Of a DNA stretch of 64,000 nt, positions 38,816-49,744 are shown piece after piece. Both the position numbers and the translations under genes were made by a program. Source of the stretch: Argyresthia goedartella. Lineage: Eukaryota; Arthropoda; Insecta; Lepidoptera; Argyresthiidae. Below the pieces are notes generated by a model, which was given only the letters and a program-made list of their open reading frames with translations, was not told where the DNA came from and searched no databases. Every line of letters starts with the position of its first letter. Position 1 is the first letter of the stretch. The DNA lies in contig OX463807.1 in NCBI GenBank assembly GCA_949825045.1, positions 40,568,749 through 40,632,748 on the forward strand. The letters are read 5' to 3'.

Positions 38816-40760
38816 TTCCGCGCTGGATGAACGCTGCCCGCAGAGCCTCGCGGCACCCAGGGTAAGGCTCGCATGTAGGGGATGGTGTTCCCTGAAATGT
38901 GATTTAAACAGGTGTTTATGAGGAGCGAACATGATAATTTCCGACTTAAGGAGTTTCGTCAGGAAAGGAAACCACGCCTGAGAAGGCCAAAAGGGAAAAA
39001 CGAGTATTCCATCAGCTTCATCGTCAACAATCTTTCGTAAGCATTTTAGGATCAACGCAAAAGGTGGGAACGCATAAAAGAATGTTGAGCTCCAATCGAG
39101 TGTGAACGCGTCTACCGCTATTGCATCTGGTTCTTGTCTCCACGAGACAAATGCGTCACACTTGGCGTTAGCACGAGAGGCAAACAAGTCGATATTTGGG
39201 TGTCCTAGTTTTTTCAGAATGGTATCAAACGCATGGGCGGATAGCTCCCACTCTGTGTCAGGGTTAATTTTCTTTGACTCCTCATCTGCGCGATTAAATT
39301 TGGTATTTACATAAGACGCATATAACCAAATATGGCGCTCTTCGCACCATTGCCAAATGGATCTCGATAGGTCGTTAAGGTGTGGGAATTGTATACCGCC
39401 CATACGGTTAATATAACTGATAGCTGTCGTATTATCAATCCGTAATAATATTGCGCAGTTAGTTTCGTTTGATGCGAGGCTTTTTAACCCTAAAAATACC
39501 GCGAGCAATTCCAAATAATTGATATGGTGTTGCATTTCGATAGTTTTCCATGTCCCGTTTGCTTTTTTATTTTCACATACGGCGCCCCAGCCCGACCTTG
39601 ACGCGTCTGTAAAAATTTCATATTTAAAATGTTCTGTCCTCATAGGGTGTTCGGTAATGGCAATATTCTTAGACCACCAGTCTAAGTCAGCGCGAATGAT
39701 ATCCGGTAATGATATTTTGGCTTCAAAATTATCATTATGCTTTTGTAAAAATAGGAACTTTTGGCGTTCTAGAATTTTTGTGTACAGCCATCCATATTTA
39801 ACGGCTGGACAAGCCGCGATTAGTACACCGATCAATTAAGCAAATTCTCGAATGCTGCAACGGGGCAATTTCTCAATTTTTTTAACTAACTGAGCAATTT
39901 TATTACGTTTATCGTTTGGCAAAGACATTGACATGGATTGGGTATCGAAATTAAATCCCAAGAATTTGCAACTTTGCTTGGGTTCTAGTGAACTTTTACT
40001 AAAGTTAATAACGAAACCTAAACATTGAAGTAGATTCACAGTATCATTGACATTTTTGTAACAATCAGAATAGTCATCACCTATACAAAGAATATCATCT
40101 AAGTACATGACGGATTTTAAACCACTGGATCTTAAATATGTTATCACCTCTTTCATGACTTTAGTAAACACCCACGGGGCTAGCGACAGGCCATACGGCA
40201 AGGCATTAAACTCAAACGTTAGTACTTCATTGGAGCCATAAGCTTGAAATTGAAAACGCAAGTATTTTCTATCCGAAACATGAATAGGTATAAGAAGATA
40301 AGCTTCTATTAAATCAATATTAGCTAAATAACTATCCTGTGGTATTAACTTGGATGCGGTTCGATAATCTTCCATCTTAAAGTGAATCTTTGGAATGAAT
40401 TTATTGAGCGACTTGAGATTTAAAATAAATCTTTTCTCACCGTTAGGTTTTGGCGTTAAAAATATTTTAGAAACGAATTGATCACTTGATGTGTCACATT
40501 GTGAAATAGCACCTAAATCTAGTAATTTTTTAATTGCTTGTGACATATCGCGACTTTCGTCGAGTGTGTAAGAAGGATGGCTTACTGGTGACTGGTTAAC
40601 GAGTTTAGAGAAAGGTATCTTATATCCTTCCCGAATCCAAGTAAGAATTTCATTATTATGAGTTATGTTTAACCAGCAATCGTAAAATGAGCTTATTCTA
40701 CCAGAATGTACCTGGTTTACTGTTGAGTTGGAGCACGAGGCTTGGTCTGAGGGGCAGATT
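38807..40760 (-). pseudogene. DIRS reverse transcriptase-RNase H (one nonsense codon)
   Basis: A single frame runs from about 40760 to 38807, with one TAA at 39836-39838 where the family reads through (CAA to TAA is the simplest cause). The N-terminal part has SGRISSFYDCW and IREGYKIPFSKL, typical of DIRS and overlapping the gag end. The RT has NIDLIEAYLLIPI (motif A), LPYGLSLAPWVFTKVMK and MYLDDILCIGD (YLDD). RNase H has IFTDASRSGWGAV, YLELLAVFLGL and LLRIDNTTAISYIN. The section after RNase H (NIDLFASRANAKCDAFVSW and beyond) is the DIRS domain that in some families precedes a methyltransferase. The first in-frame ATG of the RT is at 40546, but the coding homology starts earlier. Confidence 0.9.
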
Positions 40761-41735
40761 TCGCTGTCGATGTCGATGGTGCTGTGTTGTAATAGTAAGG
40801 CCTCCTGGGCGTTGCCATCCTCGTCTGGCTGCCTCGTCCACCTCTGCTGGGGTAGCAGCGAGGTGGACCCCTCCAGTTTCCCGGCGGGGTATAGCGGTTT
40901 GGCGCTGTCTGACGAAATCCGGAGGAAGTCACTTGATATGGTGCAGTTTTCTTTATTTGTTGACCTTGTCTTTGAATGGCCTTGCTGGCCTTAATTTTTT
41001 CAGACAGAACATTGCCAAAAAGAGTTTCGTCTCTTTCAGAGTCTTGGATTACATGGAGGATGTTCTTTTCCAGACTCCGAGTTATAAGTTTAATTCGATC
41101 CTTTGTCGAAGCGCAGTGAAGATCAGTTAAAATTCGGCAGCTATCACTAAAATGTGTCAAAGCCTGGGCTTTTTGATCACTGTTCAGTAAGATCTCCATA
41201 CCCTTATTGAGTGCAGTAATACCTGCACCAAGCTGTTGCTGGAAGCCAGACAATTTTTTATCGCGTCCTCGCACTATTTCTGATACTGCGGCTGATATTT
41301 CTGCATTGAGTTTTGGAGACTGCAGAAGTTTGAAATTTTCGGGTATTAAATATTTTTTCATAAGTTTTTCTTTGTTTTCTTTAAGCAGACCCTTTTTTAG
41401 CAGTGGTAACCACAGACTAGCTAAATTCTCATGTATCGGATTTCCGAACTCCGGTATATCGTCTGTGGATTCACCCAAGGCCATAAGTAGCTCCGGTTCA
41501 ACCGGTACTTCCGGCGCTTGCGCGCCTTCATTAGGTGTGGGGGCACTTGGCTCCACCTCCGGCTCAGCAATCTCATTTTCTAATCCAGTGTCTTGTGGGT
41601 TAGCCTCGAGGGCATTATGTGTACCGGGGACAGTGGTTGATAACACTGACGTGCCTCTGATGGAATAGGTTCAGTCACGCTGCCTTCCCGACTTATTTGG
41701 TCACTTGGACTATGCCGGATAACGATATCCGGATC
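40717..41735 (-). CDS. gag: DIRS Gag-like protein, main exon
   Basis: The frame is open from 41646 (a GTG; no ATG) to 40717. It contains the DIRS gag signature KKYLIPENFKLLQSPKLNAE and RGRDKKLSGFQQQLGAGITA. An Arg/Gly/Pro/Tyr-rich basic tail (WRGPPRCYPSRGGRGSQTR) probably binds nucleic acid. An acidic Pro-rich N-terminal part precedes. The absence of an ATG and the sequence upstream suggest that translation begins in a separate exon at 42328 (see intron), joined at 41734. A one-base shift near 41650 would be needed to link the two cleanly. Its 3' end overlaps the RT frame. Confidence 0.75.
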
Positions 41736-42190
41736 TACAAACAGGAAAAAATATATAATTTGGATTTAAAATCCAAATGAGGGTAGATGAGTTTTGGGAA
41801 AAACTCGTTGTACATATCTCGCAGACAAGACAACATACTTAAATGATTATTCATTTAGAACTCAATTACTACATGGATATCATGGCATATAAGGCAAGTG
41901 CCTCGTGGTTAACTCGCAGTTAATCACGTTATCGCAATTGACTCGCAGTCAATCCCGACTATAATATTAAATTATGTTTATTTAGAAAAGAAACGAAAGA
42001 ACAGCGTTAGCTCGCAGCTAAGACCGTACATTACTATAATTCATTATTTATTTTAGGTATGTAAATATCAGAGGGTAGGCCAAACTCGGCCTCCGCTAGT
42101 TTTGTTTTATCATTAAAAGAAAAACAGATTTTACTATGCAAAGATCACAATATTTCTTGATGTAATGTTAATAACAACAATTTTACCTAC
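41735..42190 (-). other. Candidate spliceosomal intron in DIRS gag
   Basis: On the minus strand a donor CAAG/GTAGGTAAAA at 42190 and an acceptor TTTTTTCCTGTTTGTAG/AT at 41735 bound 456 bp of stop-rich AT-rich sequence. Removing it joins two open stretches in phase (acidic SSSDEDNY before, DPDIVIRHSPSD after). This is inferred from sequence only. Confidence 0.45.
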
Positions 42191-42328
42191 CTTGGTAATT
42201 GTCCTCGTCAGACGAGGAATGAATTATTCGTATTCGTTTACGAGAGGGATCATTATTTTTCTTCGCTGCAGTTGTTTGATTTTTTTGTGATATTCACTAA
42301 TTCGATCGTCGATAGTACGCTTAGGCAT
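42191..42328 (-). pseudogene. gag: DIRS gag 5' exon candidate
   Basis: An ATG at 42328 starts MPKRTIDDRISEYHKKIKQL, a basic helical N-terminus like those of DIRS Gag proteins (MPKR start followed by a charged helix). One base shift after LQRRK is needed to continue into the frame that reads RKRIRIIHSSSDED up to the donor at 42190. The exon is therefore either frameshifted or my frame join is wrong. It has no domain beyond the charged helix. Confidence 0.5.
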
Positions 42329-42374
42329 GATTTTAGCGCGTGCGCTCGTTGCCGTGCACGAATAAGGAATGGAG

Positions 42375-42505
42375 TACAGGGCAGCGCCGCCCCGCCAAGC
42401 GGCGGCCGCCGGACGTACTAATGCCGATTTTGAATCAAATGACTTACTCTAAAAAGCGTGCTAGTTGCCTGTAGGTTTAAGGGACTACCTGTTAAAACAT
42501 TATAT
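42375..42505. repeat. DIRS inverted terminal repeat, right
   Basis: Reverse complement of 37498-37628 with about one mismatch. The flanking LINE C sequence resumes near 42535. Confidence 0.92.
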
Positions 42506-42534
42506 TGAGAATGAAGCGATGAAATATAATTACT

Positions 42535-43299
42535 CTATAAGGTATCAAAAGTTTTAAATATAACAAGCGCACTAACAGCGTTCCATGGAGTTGTTTCTTC
42601 AATATTGCGCTAAGGTGTTATATTCTGGGGTAACTCTACAGAATAGGAAAAAGTATTTAGGGCTCAGAAAAGATGCGTAAGGTGTGGTCTTAGGGTAATG
42701 GACAGTTGTGAACCTATGTTCAAAAAACATAATATACTTACTCTACCATGTCTCTACATCTATGAAGTAGCTGTCTTTGTAAAGTGTCATCCTGAATATT
42801 TCGTTAAGGCCTCTGCAGTCTAAAGCAGAGCCCTACGTAGTCAGTTCCGACATAAACTTTGTTTACCTGAGGCTCATACAGCTTTGATGCAAAAAACATA
42901 CTATGTATGGCACCTAAAATTTACAATCAAGTGCCAAATGTTATTAAAGATTTACCAATTGCTCAATTTAAGAAGAAACTTAACAACCTGCTTGTTCAAA
43001 AATGTTATTGTAATATTAATTCGTATTTAACTGATAAGTCTCGATAAATAACTAACAAGCTACGAGACTACGAGTATCATGTCTGACATTCTGTAACCCA
43101 ACAACTTATATCTTTTTTAATTTTTATTTTTGCATGCATATTTGTTTGTTTTTCCCTTTTGATATCGTACTTTAACTTGATTGTGTAGGTAACAAAAATT
43201 CATATGCCAAAATGGTAGAACATAGAGAACTGTATAAACCACTAACACCTTATTACCATGTACCTGTGTTCATGAATAAATGAGTTTGAGTTTGAGTTT
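42535..43299 (+). pseudogene. LINE C RT C-terminus, 3' UTR and (TTTGAG)n tail
   Basis: The frame continues the RT after the DIRS insertion: VSKVLNITSALTAFHGVVSS and GVIFWGNSTE, then KRCVRCGLRVMDSCEPMFKK, the ORF2 C-terminal region. Two in-frame stops (at about 42610 and 42648) and later frameshifts are present. The 3' UTR ends with ATGAGTTTGAGTTTGAGTTT, a microsatellite tail as in CR1-like LINEs. This end marks the right boundary of the composite. Confidence 0.8.
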
Positions 43300-44700
43300 G
43301 AACGGACGAATGTTTTCCTACCATTCTTTAAGTCATTTTTAAACAATTTTTTAAATTCAGGACAGGGGCGGAAACACGATTTAGTGATATCAGATTTTTC
43401 CGATTCATTGTGCAATGCAAACGGGGTTATTAGTAATAAAGCTACAATATCACACAAAGCCTCTGGATACCTAGGTATCCACGCGCAATCGGGAGGTTAC
43501 AAATTCTTGGATACCTAGGTATCCATGCGCAATCAAGCGGCGCTAGACAATTTTTAAAACATCCAGCCTCACGCAAAGCAAATTGTGTGCTATACAGAAG
43601 GTCGCGCCGCGGGTGGGTAAAATAAAAATGGTTTGCGGTGCAGCGATCATCGCGGGAATTTCGGCAGGATATCCAATTTTGAGGTAGGCTAGTTTTTATA
43701 CTATAGATTAATTAATAAAAAAATATCTTACCGTACACTAAGTGTATTTATGTATTTGTATTTTGATGTAGGTGGTAGGTATGGTGCATAGTGAGAGGTG
43801 AGGCGGAGCGGTAACGTGCGGTTTTTGGACGCAGTAAAAAGGTTTTATGATACATGTGTAGATAAACACCTTTACCATTTGTCTTAAAATGTATGAGTCA
43901 GTGATAATTAATATTAAACTTTATTCACCCAAAAAAAAAGGTACGTAACCCTAACAACGAAAAGTCATTGTAACACATCATTTCTAAAATATGGCCTGCA
44001 GCAAGCCATGGTAAGGTCCATGTAAAAATTGTAACTGGGCTTCACATATAATTTCATCATTAATTTGAACGCTTGATTGGGCGATTTGTTAGACAGCTTC
44101 CGCTGGATCGTTTTCCCGTGCAGTGACTTTCAGCATTCGCATTTTTTCGCGATCTCTTGGTTTCAACTTGTAAAATTTCATGGTCCGACTTTTAAGTAGT
44201 AGCGAATACGTTTAATCGCTTTTGTCTTCGATCGCAGCTTTTTAATAGCAAATTTTCTCAACGTCTTGTTTTTATAATCGGACATATTCTAATCCTCATA
44301 TTTTTTCAGGCGTATTTATTTCAAATTGCATATTTTCTTAATAAAATTGTATGCGGGAATTTTATTCCTTGCTTTTACTAGATATACGTATATATTTTTT
44401 ACTAAAAGCAAATTTTACTTTAAGTACCATAATTCGTGAATCGGATCTCTTTGCTTAACACAGCCATCAATCACTCCTTATTTTAAATTTTATTATAACA
44501 TTGGTGTTTGAAGGAATGTGAGATAGACGTATGTTATGACAAGTCTGCACTGTTTTCGTGAAGCATCCAATCGTTTTGTTGAAACATCAACCCAATGTCT
44601 GGCAGATAATTAAGTTTTAGACAAGCTAGTGGACAGCCATAAAGTCTTGACGATTTGAAGCATCACTTTTTATTTTATGGTTACCAAATTATCAAATGAT
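43300..44700. other. No gene recognised; two copies of an 18-bp palindrome
   Basis: The paired palindromes at 43464-43525 are listed separately. Poly(A) (43929-43938) and AT-rich DNA fill the rest. Short frames, such as the 35-codon basic frame near 44283-44180 on the minus strand, have no recognisable match. Confidence 0.5.
43464..43525. repeat. Paired 18-bp perfect palindromes
   Basis: TGGATACCTAGGTATCCA occurs at 43464-43481 and again at 43508-43525, starts 44 bp apart. Each is a perfect palindrome followed by CGCGCAATC or TGCGCAATC. The conserved shared flank makes it a duplicated module of about 27 bp. Confidence 0.9.
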
Positions 44701-45427
44701 TTGACCAATATTCAACCTTACTTATTGACTATACGAACGTCCTCACTGGGAGAATTCGCGTGTAATGAGCATTTGGCGTCGAACATTCGAGTGGCGTGAA
44801 CGTTGAGCCCAGCGATTGTTATTATAGTTGCTCGCCGGTGATTGCTTGTTTACGAATGCTCGCGAAAGAAATCTATCAGGGGATGCTCCTTTAGTTCTTC
44901 TTTTGTGTTTTTCAGATATTATTGAAAAGTTTACTGCTTAGATACGAGTGGTTTTCTGAGTGATTTTAATGATTTGTGATGTGTAAAAAATTAATTAATA
45001 CTGACTTAACCCTTAATTGATGATTTATTTAAGGATTATTTAAGGATTGAAGTGATTTATTTAAGGATTATTAAATTAAGGAGAATTTTATTTTTAACTG
45101 GTAAATGTTTCAAAAAATTATCCTGTAGCTGGCAATATTCAAACTGACAGTTTTAAAATGAAAATGTTATCCTCGATTTTTATAAACTCCATCTCAGACA
45201 TCCAGTCTTCCTCATATCATCTTTATGCTGATGATCTCCAGGTTTATCGTCACTTCTCTCATTACGATGTAAACTCTGCTGTAGAGGTACTGAACGCTGA
45301 TCTGGAGGGGGTCAGAAGCTGGGCTTCATCCTTCGGACTCCTGGTTAACCCGAGCAAGTCCCAGGCCATAATTCTAGGTACCAGACAATCTCTTAACTTG
45401 TTGTTTGACAAGTTCGGTATTGCCTGA
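44700..45427 (+). pseudogene. LINE fragment: possible 5' UTR and RT active-site piece
   Basis: 45158-45427 encodes SSSYHLYADDLQVYRHFSHY, an RT active site with YADD, followed by SWASSFGLLVNPSKSQAIIL, typical of Jockey/R1-type RTs just after the catalytic box. The frame starts and ends abruptly, about 90 codons. The sequence before it (44740-45120) resembles a LINE 5' UTR in style and contains three GATTTATTTAAGGATT-type repeats, but I cannot prove it belongs to the same element. If it does, most of ORF1 and ORF2 has been deleted. Confidence 0.65.
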
Positions 45428-45828
45428 AGGCAGAAGTACTTTTAAGATTGATTGTTTTGGGTGCGAGACGGCCTTGACTGAGAGTTCATTTTTAAACCAT
45501 ATGTCTACTAAGACTTGATATGGTTTGGTGTCAGGAGCTTAATGAAGTATAGGAATCTATAATCTATGGTCAGTATATAATGATGAATTAATTTCCCTAA
45601 AGGTATGTCCATACAATTGCAAGGAGTTCTTTTTCTATCATGCTGAATCATTTTTTCAGAGTCATTTAAAGTCCAACTAACATAAACGATCGGTACGGCT
45701 AAACAACCAATGTAGCCTTGCAAGAGCATGGCGCCCATGCCCCATGCCCTCGCACAACGATCTGCCTTTCATACTAGGATTAAGATTAAAGTATGACTCA
45801 TTTTATCTACCAAAAAACATACATTTTT

Positions 45829-46086
45829 GACGACCCGAATGGCCGAGTCGGCAGTGACCCTGCCGACGAAGCCAAGGGTCCCGGGTTCGATTCCCGGTGG
45901 GGCTAATATTTGTTTGTTGAGAACGGATGTTTGTACCCCAGTCATGGTTGTTTATCTATCTAAGTATAATATTTATCTATACACGTATGTGTATTGTTTT
46001 CTAGTATCCAAGATGCAGGGAATCCTAGTTTGGGGCTAGATCAATATGTGTAAATAGTTTCCAAGGTATTATTACTATTATTATTG
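45829..46086 (+). mobile_element. tRNA-headed SINE, family 1 copy 2
   Basis: The A box TGGCCGAGTCGG is at 45840-45851 and the B box GGTTCGATTCC at 45884-45894, both close to consensus for RNA polymerase III. The body and (ATT)n tail match the copies at 11131 and 60738. It has the best-preserved promoter of the three. Confidence 0.9.
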
Positions 46087-46847
46087 CAGGATGCATCAAA
46101 GGTTGTGAAAAAACGTAACCATTGAAATAATTGCATGCCGGATGAAAACAAAAATGTCGCATGCCATTTCATAACTTATTATTATTATTATTAATACTTA
46201 GAAGCCGTCGACCTCTTCAGAAGAAACAGTTCCTGCCATTAATAAAAAGACCGTCTTTCAGGGATAAGGGGCTACATTTTGTTGAAACAATACCACGGTA
46301 CGAAAGTTATAAATCAGTTGCTTAAAGACGGATTAATAAAAAACATGGTGTTAAAAAGATGGCGTACAGCGGTCATAAAGATTAGAAATAAGAAATTAAT
46401 GTATGCTTCTTTTATATATATTTTTTTCTCGATGTGTCCTTTAAAAAGTGTCCTAGGCCATTAAAAGAGTTGTATGTGATCTTTTGTAACCTAGGAAGTA
46501 CTGAGGACAAAACTTTGTCATTCCAGTTGTTTATGCACTTATGGAAAATAAAAAAGGGAAACATACATCATAATTTTGGAAAGGATTAAGTCGCAAATAC
46601 AAGAATGGAACCCTATCGGACTATGAACAATTGTTTATCGGTGTCGTAAAAAGTGTGTTTCAAATATATATTTTTATTGAGTCACGCTTGGGACGTAATT
46701 TTCTATTTATAGCTTACCGACGAATTTCTACTGTTATTACAGCTATAATCCCTTTTAATTAACAATAAACGTATAATCGAAATGAAATAAATAATCCGCA
46801 AAAAAACATCGTCAATTAAAATAATCTAAGTAATTAATAATTTAAAA
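46087..46847. other. No gene recognised
   Basis: A short (ATT)n run lies at about 46171-46190. The open frame at 46279-46464 has no recognisable motif. The rest is AT-rich. Confidence 0.5.
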
Positions 46848-48262
46848 CTAGACACGCCTAAAAACTGAATACAATAAAAAAACACAATAGTAAACAAATA
46901 AACCGCCCCAGGATATGTCCGACCCAAAGGTACCCATCACGCTGGCAGCATTACCGCGCTGCACGGCGAGTGAGATCAGGAACGCTCCGGAACGATTGTC
47001 AGGCGTCGCCCAATGTCCTTGACAAATATCCTGCCCTGAGCACCCCAAATACCCGTGGTCTCGACGGCCAAGGGAACAAACAGGTAGCTCCCCATCAGTT
47101 GTGCGCATTTTAGGCATTTCTGCCGCGCCGCCGACTCCGCTGCAGCCCCAGGTGTCCCCATGGTGGAGCCAATGTGGGATGCCGCCAACATGCACACACA
47201 AGTAGCATCCCACAATAGACAACGACCTCTCTCCCACGGTATCAAGGTGAGACCGTCCGGACGCTTCCCGTCGCTGCGACTCAACCCCGGTGGTTCAAGA
47301 ACTGATGGAATGTCAGCAGAGACGAGAGCCCTCCGGACGATGTCGTTGATCGAGTGGTGGCGAGAGAGTCTCCCTGCACTTCTGGCACAGTGTAGCCCAT
47401 GACGCCCCCGCGAATCTACCGACGCGCCGCAAACACAGTGGTGCGGTTCGCAGATATCGCAACCCAGACGAAGCGCCACGGCTACACGCAGAGAGTTATC
47501 GTCCAGAAGGGTTCCTAAATGCGGAGACGGCAACGCATGCAGCCAAGCACCTGACTCCGGCTGGGAGACTGCTCGCAGACGAGCAAGTTCCGCTCCCGAG
47601 CTCTGCGCTAACAGCCCGTCAAGGGACACCTTGCACAGCTCCTCATCCCAGGGGCGCTGCACGTCGGGCTTCTCCGGAACATCTCCCGAACAACAGGCCC
47701 GCCACCGCTGAAGAGCCTCGTCCGCAAAAGGAATGCTACAACCGTCACCGTTAACCTTTAAAATGCGAGTGACTAGTTCAAGCACCCCATGCAAAGAGGC
47801 CAAGAAAGCTGGGAGCTCCGTGTCCTGTAGGTGACGAACGCCGAGACCACCAAACCGTATTGGAAGGGCCACTTGATCCCATTGGGAGGGAGACATTTTC
47901 ATATTCAAAATCATCTCCAACAGACTCATCAATTCGTCATCATAAGAATCTGCCTTCCCCCTACACAGCCAAACCGGAGCGGTTCGCAAAGTGTATGTTA
48001 GCCTTGGCAGGGACAGACGACTCCGTAGAATTGTTAAAGCCACATGAGCGGAAAGCTCCTTGAGGTGTGGTTTTGTCCAAACCAAGGACTTTAACTTACC
48101 CCTTAAAACCCCCGGCACACCTTCCGGAAAAATTGGCGCACCCAATAGAGTAAAACTTGTTTTATCTAGAACCTTCACCCCTGGCATCAAAATATCCAAC
48201 TCCGCTCTTGAATCTTGGGCCAGATTCCCAGAGCCAGCGTATAACTCGCATTTATCTGAGTT
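46848..48262 (-). pseudogene. RLE-LINE C-terminal region with restriction-like endonuclease
   Basis: The 408-codon frame (48199-46976, open upstream to about 48262) covers the RT thumb region (LSLPRLTYTLRTAPVW, ALPIRFGGLGVRHL). A cysteine-histidine cluster CVCGASVDSRGRHGLHC (about residues 255-271) follows, then the PD-(D/E)xK-type nuclease core KRPDGLTLIPW...LLWDATC with D315 and D331. R2-like LINEs use this nuclease to cut their target. After VKDIGRRL the frame stops at 46976, but the family C-terminus (LAVQRGNAASVMGT) continues in another frame to about 46870, so a frameshift sits near 46990. A related C-terminus is at 53090-53410. Confidence 0.8.
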
Positions 48263-49741
48263 GAGGTGAAGGCATTTTTTGTGACTTATCTAAGGCTTTT
48301 GATTGCATTTGTCATGAAACATTGATCAGGAAATTACATCATTATGGAGTTAGAGACACGTCATTGAATTTGTTAAAATCTTATCTGAACGGAAGAATAC
48401 AAAGGGTAGACGTAAACGGAGAACGATCACCAGGATCATTGGTTTGTTTGGGCGTGCCACAGGGCTCAATATTGGGACCCTTTCTATTCCTCATCTATAT
48501 AAACGACTTACCCTATCTAGGAAGGGACTGTCATGATATGGTACTGTTTGCTGATGACACCTCACTTATTTTTAAAACAAAGCGAAACCAACACGCTAAT
48601 GATGATCACGTGAACAATACCATATCAAGAGTGGTAAATTGGTTTAATGTTAATAATTTGCTATTAAATGAGAAAAAGACTAAATGTGTTAAGTTTCTTA
48701 CTACTAACGTTAAAAATAATCAGACATGTATAACAATTAAAAATGAGGAATTGGAATTGGTAACCAGCACACTGTTTCTAGGTATAACGTTGGATTTCAA
48801 ACTCCAATGGGGTCCACATATTGATAAGCTATCGAACAGACTGAGCTCTGCAGCTTTTGCATGCAGGAAAATCCGTCACTTGACAGATTTAAAAACAGCC
48901 AGATTAGTTTATTTTAGTTATTTTCATAGTATTATGTCCTACGGTATTCTGCTCTGGGGCAGTGCTGCTGACATAAATACTATTTTTGTGCTGCAGAAGC
49001 GGGCTGTTCGTGCGATTTATAAAATGAATAATAGAGATTCTCTTAGAAATAAGTTTATAGAAGTAAATATATTGACAGTCCATAGTCAATATATTTACGA
49101 GAATATTATGTATGTCCATAAGAACATTGTTAACTTTCGAAGAAACTGTGATATACATAACTTTAATACTAGAAACAAGGACAAACTTGCAGTGCCCACT
49201 ACTCGGCTCCATAAAATAAAAAACTCGTTCAAGGGTAATTGTGTAAGATTTTACAATAAACTCCCAAGCACTTTGACAGATCTATCAATTAATAAGTTCA
49301 AGAAATACATCAAGCAAAGGCTTATTTCTAAAGCTTACTACAGTATTAAAGAGTACATAGACGATAAAAATGCTTAGGACTGAATTGTTCTAATTAATTG
49401 TGAGCATCCCCACTGCCAGAGTTTCTTTTACTGGACAATTGGAGGCCTTTCACACCTCCAAAGATTAATTTAATTATACAACTCTTGACTGTGGGGACCA
49501 TTTACATCTCCTATTATCATTGTATTATTGACTAAAGAGACTATACATCTCTGTTATTTATATTTTAATTATTTTATTATGACATTTGAGACTCTTTACA
49601 TCTCTCAGAAACAATAATTAAGTACTTTTTTTTTCTGATAATATGATACAAATCATAATACCAAATGTTCTGTAAAAAATGAAATGAAATGACATGTGAA
49701 AGTGCCCTTGTGGCCTATTTAAAGAATAAACGTTTTGAGTT
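48263..49741 (+). mobile_element. LINE family A copy 3, 5'-truncated, nested in RLE-LINE
   Basis: It starts abruptly in RT motif A (CDLSKAFDC) at about 48272 and runs through an intact C-terminus to a 3' UTR and a TTTTGAG-type tail at about 49732-49752. It has the same family as A1, A2 and A4 but is far better preserved. The RLE-LINE coding sequence abuts on both sides. No clear target duplication was found. Confidence 0.85.
48272..49377 (+). CDS. LINE A3 ORF2 C-terminal half (RT), truncated but open
   Basis: The frame is open from the truncation point to 49377, about 368 codons with no stop. It holds motif A ([15 protein letters not shown]), LGVPQGSILGPFLFLIYIND, the active site MVLFADDTSLIF, FLGITLDFKLQWGPHIDKL and the family C-terminus ending SIKEYIDDKNA. 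It lacks the endonuclease and the RT fingers, so it cannot mobilise itself. Complete openness implies a recent insertion. It serves as the reference for recognising A1, A2 and A4. Confidence 0.85.
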
Positions 49742-49744
49742 TTT

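Larger units (their letters stand above)
37470..42532 (-). mobile_element. DIRS-type tyrosine-recombinase retrotransposon
   Basis: On the minus strand the order is gag-like, RT with RNase H, then tyrosine recombinase, between inverted terminal repeats (131 bp shared core). Near the recombinase end there is an internal complementary region that matches both termini. There is no integrase and no direct LTR. This is the diagnostic DIRS layout: replication through a circle made via the complementary region, and integration by the recombinase without target duplication. It sits in the RT C-terminal region of LINE C. Each gene is almost open, with one nonsense codon in RT/RH, one in YR and a frameshift near the gag start. 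Ends are set from the terminal/ICR matches and are accurate to about 10-30 bp. Confidence 0.9.
26500..43299 (+). mobile_element. CR1-like LINE C, split by a gypsy and a DIRS element
   Basis: Collinear parts of one LINE are spread over 16.8 kb: ORF1 (26892-28234), endonuclease (28645-29288), rest of endonuclease and RT (35702-37435), RT C-terminus (42535-43050), and a 3' end with tail (TTTGAG)n at 43281-43299. The gaps are filled exactly by a 6.4-kb gypsy element and a 5-kb DIRS element. Coding stretches on both sides of the gypsy join in frame if the insert and one ACAT are disregarded. The 5' start is approximate. Several stops and frameshifts make the host LINE itself inactive. Confidence 0.85.

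Noticed and set aside
45829..45905. tRNA gene
   Set aside because: A and B boxes are good, but the same head is fused to the same long body and (ATT)n tail in three places, so it is a SINE head.
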